A stretch of 64,000 nucleotides of DNA from Palaemon carinicauda (lineage: Eukaryota > Arthropoda > Malacostraca > Decapoda > Palaemonidae): the NCBI RefSeq assembly GCF_036898095.1, contig NC_090751.1, positions 85,788,942-85,852,941 of the forward strand, in the 5' to 3' direction. Numbering within the stretch: position 1 is the first letter of the stretch; each line of letters begins with the position of its first letter. The notes under the pieces were generated by a model. It made no database searches and was not told the DNA's origin. It saw only the letters and a program-made list of their open reading frames with translations. Both the position numbers and the translations under genes were made by a program. This document shows, one piece after another, positions 8,798 through 16,830 of the stretch.

Positions 8798-9271
8798 GAC
8801 TTACCCCTTAGGAAGGGTGGAAAGTCCCCAGCCTTACTGACTTCGGCTTGCCCGGGGGCTCGATCCCTTAGTGAGCAGCACTAGAGAGAGGGAGCCCCTG
8901 TACCTCACAGGTTCCTAGCATCGCTAGGAACGAGTGGCCTACATAAGTAGTGTGAGGAGGAGAGTGTGACTCGTCCTATGAAGTTGACCTTGAGACCTTC
9001 AGATAGGAATTCTAGGATAGGACGTTCCCCATACCACCTCGTCAGGGTATGGGAGACGCAACAGTATTAAGCTTAATACTAGGAGCACAAAGAAGCATGG
9101 GTTACCTGCAGAGGTCGAGGTCAGCTATGCGAGGACCAGGATGCTGCTTCCCCAAGAGAGGGGAGAATGAAGAAAGAAGTAAGGGTCAGACATACTCTTT
9201 CATTCACACAGACTAAGACCGGGTAACAACGCCCTCAACCTACTGCTACTTGTCCAAAAAGGAGCCTGAGG

Positions 9272-12196
9272 TTAGACCAGCTGTTGTGCAGCCACCACAG
9301 GGCCGATAGAGAACGTATCGAGGCTCCTGTGGGTCACGTCTTGCAGGTAGTGGGCTGTGAAGGTCGTTTGACGCTTCCAGACCCCCGCTTGAAGTACCTG
9401 CGTCACAGAGAAGTTTCTCTTGAAGGCCAGGGATGTAGCAATACCCCTGACATCGTGGGCCCGAGGGCGACGTGACGGAGGAGGGTCAGGATTCAGGGCA
9501 TGGTGGATAACCCTTCGAATCCAAGCAGAGATGGTGTTCCTTGTGACCCTCCTCTTTGTCCTGCCTGTGCTCACAAACAAAGCTCGCACATGAGGACGGA
9601 CTGCAGCCGTTCTCTTCAAGTAGTACCTCGGACACCTCACTGGGCATAGTAGCAGCTGGTCTGGGTCGTTTGTTACAGAACGGAGACTCGCGATCCTGAA
9701 AGAGTCGAACCGAGGATCCGGCACTCCAGGATTCTGAGTCTTGGCCACAAACTCAGGGACGAACCTGAACGTTACCTCCCCCCATCCCCTTGAATGGGCG
9801 ATGTCGTACGAGAGACCATGAAGTTCACTAACTCGCTTGGCCGAGGCCAAGGCGAGTAGGAAAGCCGTCTTCCAAGACAGGTGGCGATCGGAGGCCTGGC
9901 GTAATGGCTCGAAGGGAGGTCTCTTGAGAGACCTGAGAACTCGAACCACGTTCCAAGGAGGGGGTCTCACTTCCGACTGGGGGCAGGTAAGCTCATAGCT
10001 ACGTATGAGTAAAGAGAGTTCTAGCGATGAAGAAATATCCACGCCCTTCAATCTGAAGGCCAAGCTTAAGGCTGAGCGATAGCCTTTCACTGCCGAGACA
10101 GAAAGGCGCATTTCTTCTCGCAGATACACAAGGAAGTCCGCTATTGCTGGAATAGTGGCATCGAGTGGAGAGATACCCCTTCCACGACACCAACCACAAA
10201 AGACTCTCCACTTCGCTTGGTAGACTCCCTCAGAGGACCTTCGCAGGTGCCGAGACATTCTCTCCGCAACCTGTTGCGAAAAGCCTCTCTCCGCGAGGAG
10301 ACGCTGGATAGTCTCCAGGCGTGAAGCCGAAGCGAGGCTACGGCCCTGTGAGGGACACCGGAGTGGGGTTGTCTGAGAAGCTCGTGTCGTGGAGGAAGCT
10401 CCCTTGGGAGTTCCGTCAGGAGTTGCAGAAGGTCCGGAAACCATTCCGCGTGATGCCATAGCGGAGCTACTAGAGTCATGGAACAGTTGACCGATAGTCT
10501 GGTCCTGTTGAGCACCCTTCTCATCAGACAGAATGGTGGGAAGGCGTACACGTCGATGTTGTCCCACCGTTGCTGGAAAGCATCTTGCCAGAGTGCCTTG
10601 GGGTCCGGGACTGGTGAGCAGTACAGGGGCAGCTTGAAGTTCAAGGCTGTCGCGAACAAGTCCACCGTCGGGGAACCCCACAAAGTCAGGACTTTGTTGG
10701 CTATCTGAGGATCCAAAGACCACTCGGTACTCACTATCTGCGAAGCCCTGCTCAGACTGTCGGCGAGCACATTCCTCTTGCCAGGAATGAAGCGAGCTGA
10801 TAGTGTTATCGAGTGGGTTTCGGTCCACCTCAGAGTCTCTACTGCAAGATGGGATAGCTGTTGCGAAAAAGTGCCTCCCTGCTTGTTGATATAAGCCACT
10901 ACCGTGGTGTTGTCGCTCATCACCACCACGGAGTGACCCGCCAGGAACCGTTGGAACTGTTGAAGGGCCAGAAAGACGGCCTTCAATTCTAGCAGGTTGA
11001 TGTGTAGGCACTTTTCTGATTCTGACCAAAGGCCTGAGGCCCTCTGGTTCAGAACGTGCGCCCCCCACCCTTCTTTTGACGCGTCCGAAAACAGAGTCAA
11101 TTCCGGGGGAAGGACGAGAAGACTCACTCCCTTTCGCAGGTTCTCGTCGGCCAGCCACCACCGCAAGTCCGTCTGTTCCAGAGACCCCATTGGGATCAGA
11201 GTGTCCGGGGAATCGGATCCTTGATTCCACCGGGACTTGAGCCGCCATTGAAGGGATCTCATCCTGAGGCGGCTGTTTGGAACCAGACGGGCCAGGGAGG
11301 ATAGGTGGCCCAAGAGACGCAACCACGATTGGGCGGGGAGTTCTTTTCGCCTGAGGAAAGGTTCCGCCACCCTCCTCAGCCTTGCTATCCGGTCGTCTGA
11401 TGGAAAGGCTTTGTGGAGATTGGTGTCTATTAGCATGCCTAGATAAACCAGTCGCTGGGACGGCTGCAGAGAGGACTTCTCGAGGTTTACCACGATCCCC
11501 AGATCCTGGCAAAGATCTAGAAGCCTGTCTCGGTGTCGAAGAAGGGTCGACTCCGAGTCTGCTAGGATCAGCCAATCGTCTAGGTAACGAAGGAGACGAA
11601 TGCCGTTCCTGTGCGCCCAAGTCGAAATCAGGGTGAACACTCTGGTGAACACCTGAGGAGCTGTGGAGAGACCGAAACACAGCACCTTGAACTGGTAGAT
11701 CTTGTTGTCTAGGCAGAATCTCGGGTACTTCCTGGAAGACGGATGGATTGGGATCTGGAAGTACGCATCCTTTAGATCCAGTGTACACATGAAGTCTTGT
11801 GGTCTCACCGCAAGTCTGACTGTGTCTGCTGTCTCCATGCTGAACCGGGTTTGTTTGACAAACCTGTTCAGAGCCGAGAGATCGATGACGGGTCTCCAGT
11901 CTCCAGTAGCCTTCTTTACAAGAAAGAGTCGACTGAAGAAGCCTGGAGAGCCGTCCACGACCTCCTGGAGAGCACCCTTCTCGAACATGGTCTTGACTTC
12001 GGCCTGAAGGGCCAGCCCCTTTGCCGATCCCATGGCATAGGAGCTCAACGACACTGGATTCGCTGTCAGGGGAGGTTGAGATGACGTGAACGGGACGCGA
12101 TAACCTTGGCCGATCACCGAGATCGTCCAAGCATCGGCCCCGAGATGTTGCCACCTGCGGACGCAACGCTGAAGGCATCCCCCCACAGGTGGACAC
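9272..12196 (-). CDS. B1 tyrosine recombinase (integrase) frame
   Basis: Frame of 974 codons; residues from about 650 to the end form the tyrosine recombinase. Visible residues are an Arg in KRVSELHG near 788, the AHDVRG box (His and Arg) near 915, a Trp in GVWKRQTTF and the nucleophile Tyr in TAHYLQ near 948. The N-terminal SAM-like region includes GVYQAKWRVFCGWC and AIADFLVYLRE. The first 650 or so codons lie over the RT/RNase H frame, so the real start is probably near 10,200-10,400. The catalytic set is complete, so the enzyme could be functional. Its relative reading frame is the same as in A1. Confidence 0.9.
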   Translation of the reverse strand: MSTCGGMPSALRPQVATSRGRCLDDLGDRPRLSRPVHVISTSPDSESSVVELLCHGIGKGAGPSGRSQDHVREGCSPGGRGRLSRLLQSTLSCKEGYWRLETRHRSLGSEQVCQTNPVQHGDSRHSQTCGETTRLHVYTGSKGCVLPDPNPSVFQEVPEILPRQQDLPVQGAVFRSLHSSSGVHQSVHPDFDLGAQERHSSPSLPRRLADPSRLGVDPSSTPRQASRSLPGSGDRGKPREVLSAAVPATGLSRHANRHQSPQSLSIRRPDSKAEEGGGTFPQAKRTPRPIVVASLGPPILPGPSGSKQPPQDEIPSMAAQVPVESRIRFPGHSDPNGVSGTDGLAVVAGRREPAKGSESSRPSPGIDSVFGRVKRRVGGARSEPEGLRPLVRIRKVPTHQPARIEGRLSGPSTVPTVPGGSLRGGDERQHHGSGLYQQAGRHFFATAIPSCSRDSEVDRNPLDNTISSLHSWQEECARRQSEQGFADSEYRVVFGSSDSQQSPDFVGFPDGGLVRDSLELQAAPVLLTSPGPQGTLARCFPATVGQHRRVRLPTILSDEKGAQQDQTIGQLFHDSSSSAMASRGMVSGPSATPDGTPKGASSTTRASQTTPLRCPSQGRSLASASRLETIQRLLAERGFSQQVAERMSRHLRRSSEGVYQAKWRVFCGWCRGRGISPLDATIPAIADFLVYLREEMRLSVSAVKGYRSALSLAFRLKGVDISSSLELSLLIRSYELTCPQSEVRPPPWNVVRVLRSLKRPPFEPLRQASDRHLSWKTAFLLALASAKRVSELHGLSYDIAHSRGWGEVTFRFVPEFVAKTQNPGVPDPRFDSFRIASLRSVTNDPDQLLLCPVRCPRYYLKRTAAVRPHVRALFVSTGRTKRRVTRNTISAWIRRVIHHALNPDPPPSRRPRAHDVRGIATSLAFKRNFSVTQVLQAGVWKRQTTFTAHYLQDVTHRSLDTFSIGPVVAAQQLV

Positions 12197-12528
12197 GCAG
12201 GGGGACTGCCACCCCTAGGGCTTGCGGCCGCGGCCGCCACCCCTAGAAGTCTTGCCTCCCCTGGAGGACTTACCACCCCTCTTGACCTTGGCTGGAAAGG
12301 GCTGGGGCTTAGACACCACTTTCTTAGCTGCCGGTGCCTGTTTTGGAGCCTTACGAGGCTGTTGCTGCTGTTGTGGCGGGGCTGGAGGCTTATAGGGCCG
12401 AGTTGTAAGGGCCCTGTGGAGGAGGGAGTCCGTGCTGGATTTCCTCCACCTCTCAGCTGTTCGCTCCAAGTCTTGAGGCTCAAACAGGCTCTCCCCCAGG
12501 AGGGAGGCATGTCGGAGCCTACACACAT
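10141..12528 (-). CDS. B1 reverse transcriptase / RNase H / methyltransferase-like polyprotein
   Basis: Frame of 795 codons without interruption. RT motifs: GDWRPVIDLSALNRF near residue 207, TLDLKDAYFQIPIHP near 250, RYLDDWLI near 316 with the catalytic Asp pair. RNase H: LFSDASKEGWGAH near 480, NLLELKAVFLAL (catalytic Glu), SDNTTVVAYINKQGG, KRNVLADSLSR. The last part, with DLFATALN near 624 and YAFPPF near 662, fits the Dam-like methyltransferase region of DIRS. It reads out of frame into gag C (12,215-13,777) at its start; residues 1-130 are therefore probably not part of the mature enzyme. All RT and RNase H catalytic residues that I can name are present. Confidence 0.93.
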   Translation of the reverse strand: MCVGSDMPPSWGRACLSLKTWSEQLRGGGNPARTPSSTGPLQLGPISLQPRHNSSNSLVRLQNRHRQLRKWCLSPSPFQPRSRGVVSPPGEARLLGVAAAAASPRGGSPPACPPVGGCLQRCVRRWQHLGADAWTISVIGQGYRVPFTSSQPPLTANPVSLSSYAMGSAKGLALQAEVKTMFEKGALQEVVDGSPGFFSRLFLVKKATGDWRPVIDLSALNRFVKQTRFSMETADTVRLAVRPQDFMCTLDLKDAYFQIPIHPSSRKYPRFCLDNKIYQFKVLCFGLSTAPQVFTRVFTLISTWAHRNGIRLLRYLDDWLILADSESTLLRHRDRLLDLCQDLGIVVNLEKSSLQPSQRLVYLGMLIDTNLHKAFPSDDRIARLRRVAEPFLRRKELPAQSWLRLLGHLSSLARLVPNSRLRMRSLQWRLKSRWNQGSDSPDTLIPMGSLEQTDLRWWLADENLRKGVSLLVLPPELTLFSDASKEGWGAHVLNQRASGLWSESEKCLHINLLELKAVFLALQQFQRFLAGHSVVVMSDNTTVVAYINKQGGTFSQQLSHLAVETLRWTETHSITLSARFIPGKRNVLADSLSRASQIVSTEWSLDPQIANKVLTLWGSPTVDLFATALNFKLPLYCSPVPDPKALWQDAFQQRWDNIDVYAFPPFCLMRRVLNRTRLSVNCSMTLVAPLWHHAEWFPDLLQLLTELPRELPPRHELLRQPHSGVPHRAVASLRLHAWRLSSVSSRREAFRNRLRRECLGTCEGPLRESTKRSGESFVVGVVEGVSLHSMPLFQQ

Positions 12529-13777
12529 CTACGGCGGGGACCTTCGGATGGAATCTCTCGGACACAGCATCGCGACGCTTCAACACCGAGTTGGCCCACA
12601 GGGTGGTAACCTGGTGCGCCAAGAACTCGATGGAGCGGGTGCCCGAGAGCAAGAAGGTCTCTAGGGCCTTCCTATTGGTCTCCTTGGACAAGTCCTCAGA
12701 TCGCAATAGGATGCCCAGAGATCCTAACCAGAAGTCCAGCCACGAAGTGGCCTGCATGGCACACTTAGCGACCTTCTCGTGGTTAAGGATCTCTGCCGCC
12801 GAGAACGACACCTGCCGGGCAGAGAGTTTCTCCAAGGGAACTCCCTTCGCCAGCTCCTCCACAGAGTGATGGAGCGGAAGAGCGAGGTTGTGCTCACCCA
12901 GGATCTCGAAATACCTCCTCTGCTGAAGGCGAGGAGGAGGGATGAGTTTGTTCCCGGCAGTGGAACGACTGGAGGAGGCAAGAAGTGCGAGCTGAGCATT
13001 GGCCCTAGCTCTGGCACTCTTCAGCCCCCGAGACCAGGGCAGAGCTGCACTGGTCTTAGGGGCCTTCCGAACGTCGAACACTTCATCCAGAATTGTGTCT
13101 TTGCCTTCACGGGGGGGGATGACTGGATCCGTAAGACTGTTAAGTTGCCTTATCAGGCTTAGGACCTGCCAGAAGGCATGTTCGGACTCTTGCTGTTCTC
13201 CTCCCTGTGGGCTGGCAGCTAAGTCTCCTGCCCCAGGAATCTCTTCCTGGGGTGATACGTGGACATTCCCCTGGGTAGTCATGGGTTCCTGTCGAATCCT
13301 TGCAGAGGATTTAGGGATGGTCTTGGAATCCTTGGGCTCCCTCCTAGGAGGGATACAGGATCCCAACAACGAGGTTCGAGGGGCCCCTTCCTCACGAGAC
13401 AATTCTCCTGCCTGAAGCGAAGTCTCCCCCCCTGGTGCCGGGGGGAAGACTACCGGTCCACTGGACTCACCTGAGGACGGAAAGGCCTCGTCCACTGGAG
13501 AAGGAGAGAGTACTCGTGCAGGAGAGGGGACCCTCGAGACCGACCTCTTGGGAACCAACTTCGCCCTGGGGGAAGTCACCACGAAGTCCACTCCTCTCTT
13601 TCTCTTCAGCGTAGGAGAGACAGCCGCTGGTTTGGTACCCTGGCCGGCGAGTGCTGGTTTCATAACCCTCACTAACGCCCGTGCCAGCGGACCAAACCAA
13701 GTCTGCTGCTCAAAGGACACAGAGTCCGAAATCCTCGCTAAGGTGAAAGGGATCGGGCGATCCTTTGGAGTGGACAC
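12215..13777 (-). CDS. B1 gag, main (C-terminal) frame
   Basis: Frame of 520 codons for the structural protein. It begins at a GTG (STPKDRPIPF...); in B2 the same place has ATG. The middle is helical, with KVAKCAMQATSWLDFWLGSLG near residue 350, the motif shared by all three families. The tail is Gln-, Lys- and Gly-rich and ends GGKTSRGGGRGRKP, a likely nucleic-acid-binding tail. It overlaps the N-terminal gag frame (13,738-16,215) by 40 nt in another frame. A pyrimidine tract followed by CAG lies just upstream of its start (13,787-13,810), so joining to the upstream frame by splicing is one possibility. Start uncertain. Confidence 0.8.
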   Translation of the reverse strand: MSTPKDRPIPFTLARISDSVSFEQQTWFGPLARALVRVMKPALAGQGTKPAAVSPTLKRKRGVDFVVTSPRAKLVPKRSVSRVPSPARVLSPSPVDEAFPSSGESSGPVVFPPAPGGETSLQAGELSREEGAPRTSLLGSCIPPRREPKDSKTIPKSSARIRQEPMTTQGNVHVSPQEEIPGAGDLAASPQGGEQQESEHAFWQVLSLIRQLNSLTDPVIPPREGKDTILDEVFDVRKAPKTSAALPWSRGLKSARARANAQLALLASSSRSTAGNKLIPPPRLQQRRYFEILGEHNLALPLHHSVEELAKGVPLEKLSARQVSFSAAEILNHEKVAKCAMQATSWLDFWLGSLGILLRSEDLSKETNRKALETFLLSGTRSIEFLAHQVTTLWANSVLKRRDAVSERFHPKVPAVDVCRLRHASLLGESLFEPQDLERTAERWRKSSTDSLLHRALTTRPYKPPAPPQQQQQPRKAPKQAPAAKKVVSKPQPFPAKVKRGGKSSRGGKTSRGGGRGRKP

Positions 13778-16215
13778 GACGGTAGCCTACCTGCCTGAAA
13801 AGAAGGTGGGGAAGAATGCTGTAATGACCTGTCCTCGTCCTGCAATACCAACCTGTGCTTGGATGGAGGTGATCCCGAGTGCCGTCTAGGAGCACGCGTC
13901 CCTGCTGCTACCACCGGCTTTGGAATTCGCCGCGAACTATGGTCGCGCGAGGGTGAACGGTCGCGCAAAGGCGAATGGTTGCGCGAGTGATCGCGCGGGC
14001 GCACAGGCGAGCGGTCGCGCGGGCGCGCAGGCGAGCGATCGCGCGGGCGCGCAGGCGAGCGATCGCGCGGGCGCGCAGGCGAGTGGGCGTGAGGGTGGGC
14101 AGGTAAATGAACACGTGTCCGAGGCGACGAACGCAAGCGATGGCGCGACGGCGAGGGATCGTGCTGCCGCGTAGGTGAAGAAGATCGCTGGCGATAATGA
14201 TCACGTGATGGTAAGCGATGGCGAGCAGCATGTGAAGGTGAATGATTGCGCGCAAGAGGGCGGTCGTTCAGGGTTGCGCGATGAGGAGCAGCATGCGTAA
14301 GCGGGCGATCGTTCAGGGTTGTGCGATGGCGAGCAGCATGCGCCGGTGAATGATCGCGTGAAAGGGTGCGATGGTGATCAGCATCCGCAGGAAGGCGATC
14401 GTTCAGGGTTGTGCGATGAGGAGCAGTATGCGTAAGCGGGCGATCGTGCAGGGTTGTGCGATGGCGAGCAGCATGCGCAGGTGAATGATCGCGTGAAAGG
14501 GTGCGATGGTGATCAGCATCCGCAGGAGGGCGATCGTTCAGGGTATTGCGATGAGGAGCAGCATGCGAAAGCGGGCGATCGTGCAGGGTTGTGCGATGGC
14601 GAGCAGCATGCGTAAGCGGGCGATCGTGCAGGGTTGTGCGATGGTGATCAGCATCCGCAGGAGGGCGATCGTTCAGGGTATTGCGATGAGGAGCAGCATG
14701 CGTAAGCAGGCGATCATGCAGGTTCGTGCGATGGCGGGCAGCATGTGAAGGTGATCGCTGGCGAACTGGTGATCGCTGGCGAGCTGGTGATCGCTGGCGA
14801 GCTGGTGATCGCTGGCGAGCTGGTGATCGCTGGCGAGCAGAAGGTCGACGCGTGTCCTGTGAGAGGATAGGTTCACGAGCAGGAACGGGAAGATCGCTGG
14901 CGCGTTGGCGAACATGTGTTTCTGACACACGATGGTGAGCAGGGAGTTCAGCAGGAACTAAAGGGTGGTCAGAGACCGCAGGGCGATGGTCCTCAAATGA
15001 GCGCTGACGCTCGGAAGAGAGCTGACGAGCAGGAGAGCGCTGGCGAGGGGGGCGAACCTCAGGAGAGAGCCGACGAGCAGGTGAGCGTCGGCGAGCAGGA
15101 GAGTCTTGGCGAGCAGGAGATCGTCGACGAGCAGGAGATCGCTGGCGAGCAGGAGAGCGCTTGTGCGCTGGCCCTGCTCGCGTAAGGGAAGAATCCCTTA
15201 GCCCCGAAGGGACCGTTGCCCGTCGGGTGACGAGTTCTCCAGAAGGCGAAGATCCGGCAGGAGATGGAGAGCGGTCCGCAGAGAGGTTCAAGGAGGGCGG
15301 AGTAGTCGGTTGAGGCTGACGAGGAGAGTCCCCCCCGGAGGACGAAGACCCAAAAAGGCGCCTCTTAGTCCCCCTGTAAGGGGAAGGGAGGCCCTTGTGG
15401 CGTAGAGGGCGGTGAGCCTTACGGCGGAGGCGGCCTCGGGGGAGATCGTCGGGACCATCGGTCCTCCGAAGGGGAGTCTCCTTCAAAACACTTCCCTCAG
15501 AAGGAAGCTGGGCAGCAGTCGAGACCGAAGGACTCACTTCCCCCTTCGAAGGATGCACGGAAGGAGGAGGAGAGCCTAGAGCACCATCACCAGCAACAGC
15601 ACCTGCGTCGGAAGGCCCAGCCACGTCGGAGGCCTCTGTCACCACGACGTCGACAATAGACAGAGGGTCTACCTCCGCTACCACCGGCGACTGTTTAACA
15701 GCGGCCCCCAACGAGACAAGGTCAATAAGAGCGACCCTGGAGGGCAAGCCCTTAAGCCCCAGGGACGACCAAATCTGCAACAGATCATCACTGGATAAAG
15801 TATTATTATCAATAACCTCCCCCGGAGGAGGAGGGGGAACCGCCTCGCTATGGGAGGCGACGCCCTCTCCCCCCACCCAAGGTAGGGAAACAGAACAAGG
15901 GCCTGCGCTCCCACTCGGACGACTCTCCTTAGGAGGCGGACGAGGGGGAGCTTCGGAGGAGGTTTGGGCGGCGGAAGAAGAGTCCCGAGAACCTTCCTCC
16001 TTCAAGGCTAACCCCGGAGGAGAACGGTCTCTCTTGGACTTCTTCTTACGCCGACGGCCAAACCTCTCCCACTGGGACGCAGACCACTCCCTGCACTCAC
16101 GGCACATGTTATCCTGGTCGCACCGTCGGCCCCGACATTGAGGGCAGAGGGTGTGAGGATCCGTAATCACGTCCGACATGAAAGTCCCACAAGGACGGCC
16201 GGCAATCCAGGGCAT
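13738..16215 (-). CDS. B1 gag, N-terminal Cys-rich and SR-repeat frame
   Basis: Frame of 825 codons opening with ATG at 16,215. Residues 18-45 hold the family signature DPHTLCPQCRGRRC followed by CRECREW, a probable zinc fold. From about residue 320 to 790 the protein is dominated by Arg/Ser/Pro repeats (RQRSPARQRSPAR, RDRSPARPRDRSPARP) and 15-residue His/Arg units (HAARHRTTLHDRPLT and variants), reminiscent of SR proteins. The repeats are in frame at DNA level (18-, 24- and 45-bp periods). It stops 40 nt into the next gag frame. Whether the protein is translated as such, frameshifted or spliced to the main gag frame cannot be told from sequence. Confidence 0.65.
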   Translation of the reverse strand: MPWIAGRPCGTFMSDVITDPHTLCPQCRGRRCDQDNMCRECREWSASQWERFGRRRKKKSKRDRSPPGLALKEEGSRDSSSAAQTSSEAPPRPPPKESRPSGSAGPCSVSLPWVGGEGVASHSEAVPPPPPGEVIDNNTLSSDDLLQIWSSLGLKGLPSRVALIDLVSLGAAVKQSPVVAEVDPLSIVDVVVTEASDVAGPSDAGAVAGDGALGSPPPSVHPSKGEVSPSVSTAAQLPSEGSVLKETPLRRTDGPDDLPRGRLRRKAHRPLRHKGLPSPYRGTKRRLFGSSSSGGDSPRQPQPTTPPSLNLSADRSPSPAGSSPSGELVTRRATVPSGLRDSSLTRAGPAHKRSPARQRSPARRRSPARQDSPARRRSPARRLSPEVRPPRQRSPARQLSSERQRSFEDHRPAVSDHPLVPAELPAHHRVSETHVRQRASDLPVPAREPILSQDTRRPSARQRSPARQRSPARQRSPARQRSPVRQRSPSHAARHRTNLHDRLLTHAAPHRNTLNDRPPADADHHRTTLHDRPLTHAARHRTTLHDRPLSHAAPHRNTLNDRPPADADHHRTLSRDHSPAHAARHRTTLHDRPLTHTAPHRTTLNDRLPADADHHRTLSRDHSPAHAARHRTTLNDRPLTHAAPHRATLNDRPLARNHSPSHAARHRLPSRDHYRQRSSSPTRQHDPSPSRHRLRSSPRTRVHLPAHPHAHSPARPRDRSPARPRDRSPARPRDRSPVRPRDHSRNHSPLRDRSPSRDHSSRRIPKPVVAAGTRAPRRHSGSPPSKHRLVLQDEDRSLQHSSPPSFQAGRLPSCPLQRIARSLSP
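13787..13810 (-). promoter_or_regulatory. Acceptor-like pyrimidine tract before B1 gag main frame
   Basis: On the minus strand a C/T tract ends in TTTTCAG followed by GCAGG, about 20 nt before the gag main frame. B3 (about 60,515-60,545) and B2 (about 49,450-49,470) share the tract and the CAG/GCAGG border. It fits a 3' splice site; no matching donor can be chosen from sequence alone. Confidence 0.35.
13960..14180. repeat. 24-bp GC-rich tandem repeat in B1 gag
   Basis: Several tandem copies of a 24-bp unit built from GCGATCGCGCGGGCGC plus CAGGCGA, reading as RDRSPARP on the minus strand. A near-identical array is in B3 at 60,700-60,940. Confidence 0.9.
14220..14850. repeat. 45-bp and 18-bp tandem repeats in B1 gag
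   Basis: Alternating 45-bp units (GGGCGATCGT..CAGGGTT..GCGATG) combine into a 135-bp higher-order period between 14,340 and 14,620. Five or so 18-bp units (CTGGTGATCGCTGGCGAG) follow at 14,760-14,840. All periods are multiples of three, so the gag frame stays open. Confidence 0.9.
15005..15175. repeat. 18-bp tandem repeat in B1 gag (SPARQR units)
   Basis: Imperfect units of GAGCAGGAGAGCGCTGGC and variants, read on the minus strand as SPARQR/SPARRR. In frame with the N-terminal gag ORF. Confidence 0.85.
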
Positions 16216-16348
16216 GTCCGCATATTAAATAAAAGAAAATAACTGAAGGTCAACTTCCAACCAATCACACAAGCTGTAAAGAAAAAGAAGAAAATTAAAG
16301 GCTGTCACGAAGGCGATGAACAGACACGTCTGATCACCGCCGAGCCAA

Positions 16349-16505
16349 AAGTGAAGTGAAGCAAGTCACCGGTGTGTGGAGGGGGGAGGGGTAGCAAGCT
16401 ACCCTTCCCCACCCCCCGCTAACTAGCGCGGGGGTAATTAACCCTCGTTAAAAACTATTGGCTCGTCATTTCAGCTGCGCTAAAAGTAAACCCTTTGTAA
16501 ATAGC
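16349..16505. repeat. B1 right inverted terminal repeat
   Basis: Inverted partner of 8,494-8,650. A unique 28-bp outer tip (16,506-16,533) follows and ends in GGAACAAA, the sequence found at the middle of the circle-junction copy. Confidence 0.95.
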
Positions 16506-16533
16506 GTGGTTTGTATTTCGGTTACGGAACAAA

Positions 16534-16740
16534 ACTTAATTAAAAGGGTCAGTCATACAAAAGAGGTCCTTTTTTCTACAAGAGAAAAAGTTTGTCAAAT
16601 TACTACTATATTGACATGAATCAATACATAAGAATATTTTATAATGTCCTGCAAGCTTTAAATAATATTTAACTATTCTGTAATGAATTATAAATTATCT
16701 TAATTCCAAAGTAGCCTGGATGAAAGACAACAAAACAAAC
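16534..16740 (-). other. TfIIA-L intron segment next to B1
   Basis: AT-rich intronic DNA between the right end of B1 and the splice donor at 16,740-16,739. Nothing else is visible in it. Confidence 0.7.
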
Positions 16741-16830
16741 CTTATCATATTGACAGACAACAACATTTTCAGTGTCAAACATATCCGATGTGTCGTCGTC
16801 ACTGACATCATCTTCGGAATTCAAGGGTTC
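16741..16830 (-). CDS. TfIIA-L: TfIIA-L exon: EPLNSEDD...VVVCQYDK
   Basis: 90-bp, phase 0/0 exon of 30 codons, preceded by TATTTCAG and followed by GTTTGT. It encodes EPLNSEDDVSDDD and ends NVVVCQYDK, the most conserved join between the acidic region and the C-terminal beta-barrel of TFIIA-beta. The remaining 35 or so residues of the barrel would be on the next exon, which is not found between here and position 1. Confidence 0.95.

Larger units (their letters stand above)
8443..16533 (-). mobile_element. DIRS retrotransposon B1 (family B), near-intact full length
   Basis: A complete 8.1-kb DIRS element. Its ends are fixed by the internal complementary region at 8,697-8,797, which is the reverse complement of the right end (16,490-16,533) joined to the left end (8,443-8,500). 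The 157-bp inverted repeats (8,494-8,650 and 16,349-16,505) show only one mismatch that I can find. The RT/RNase H and recombinase frames are unbroken, and gag is in two long overlapping frames. High repeat identity plus open frames suggest a young, possibly autonomous copy. A short A run is shared by both borders and there is no target-site duplication. It lies about 200 bp from the splice donor at 16,741 of TfIIA-L, same sense. Confidence 0.95.
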
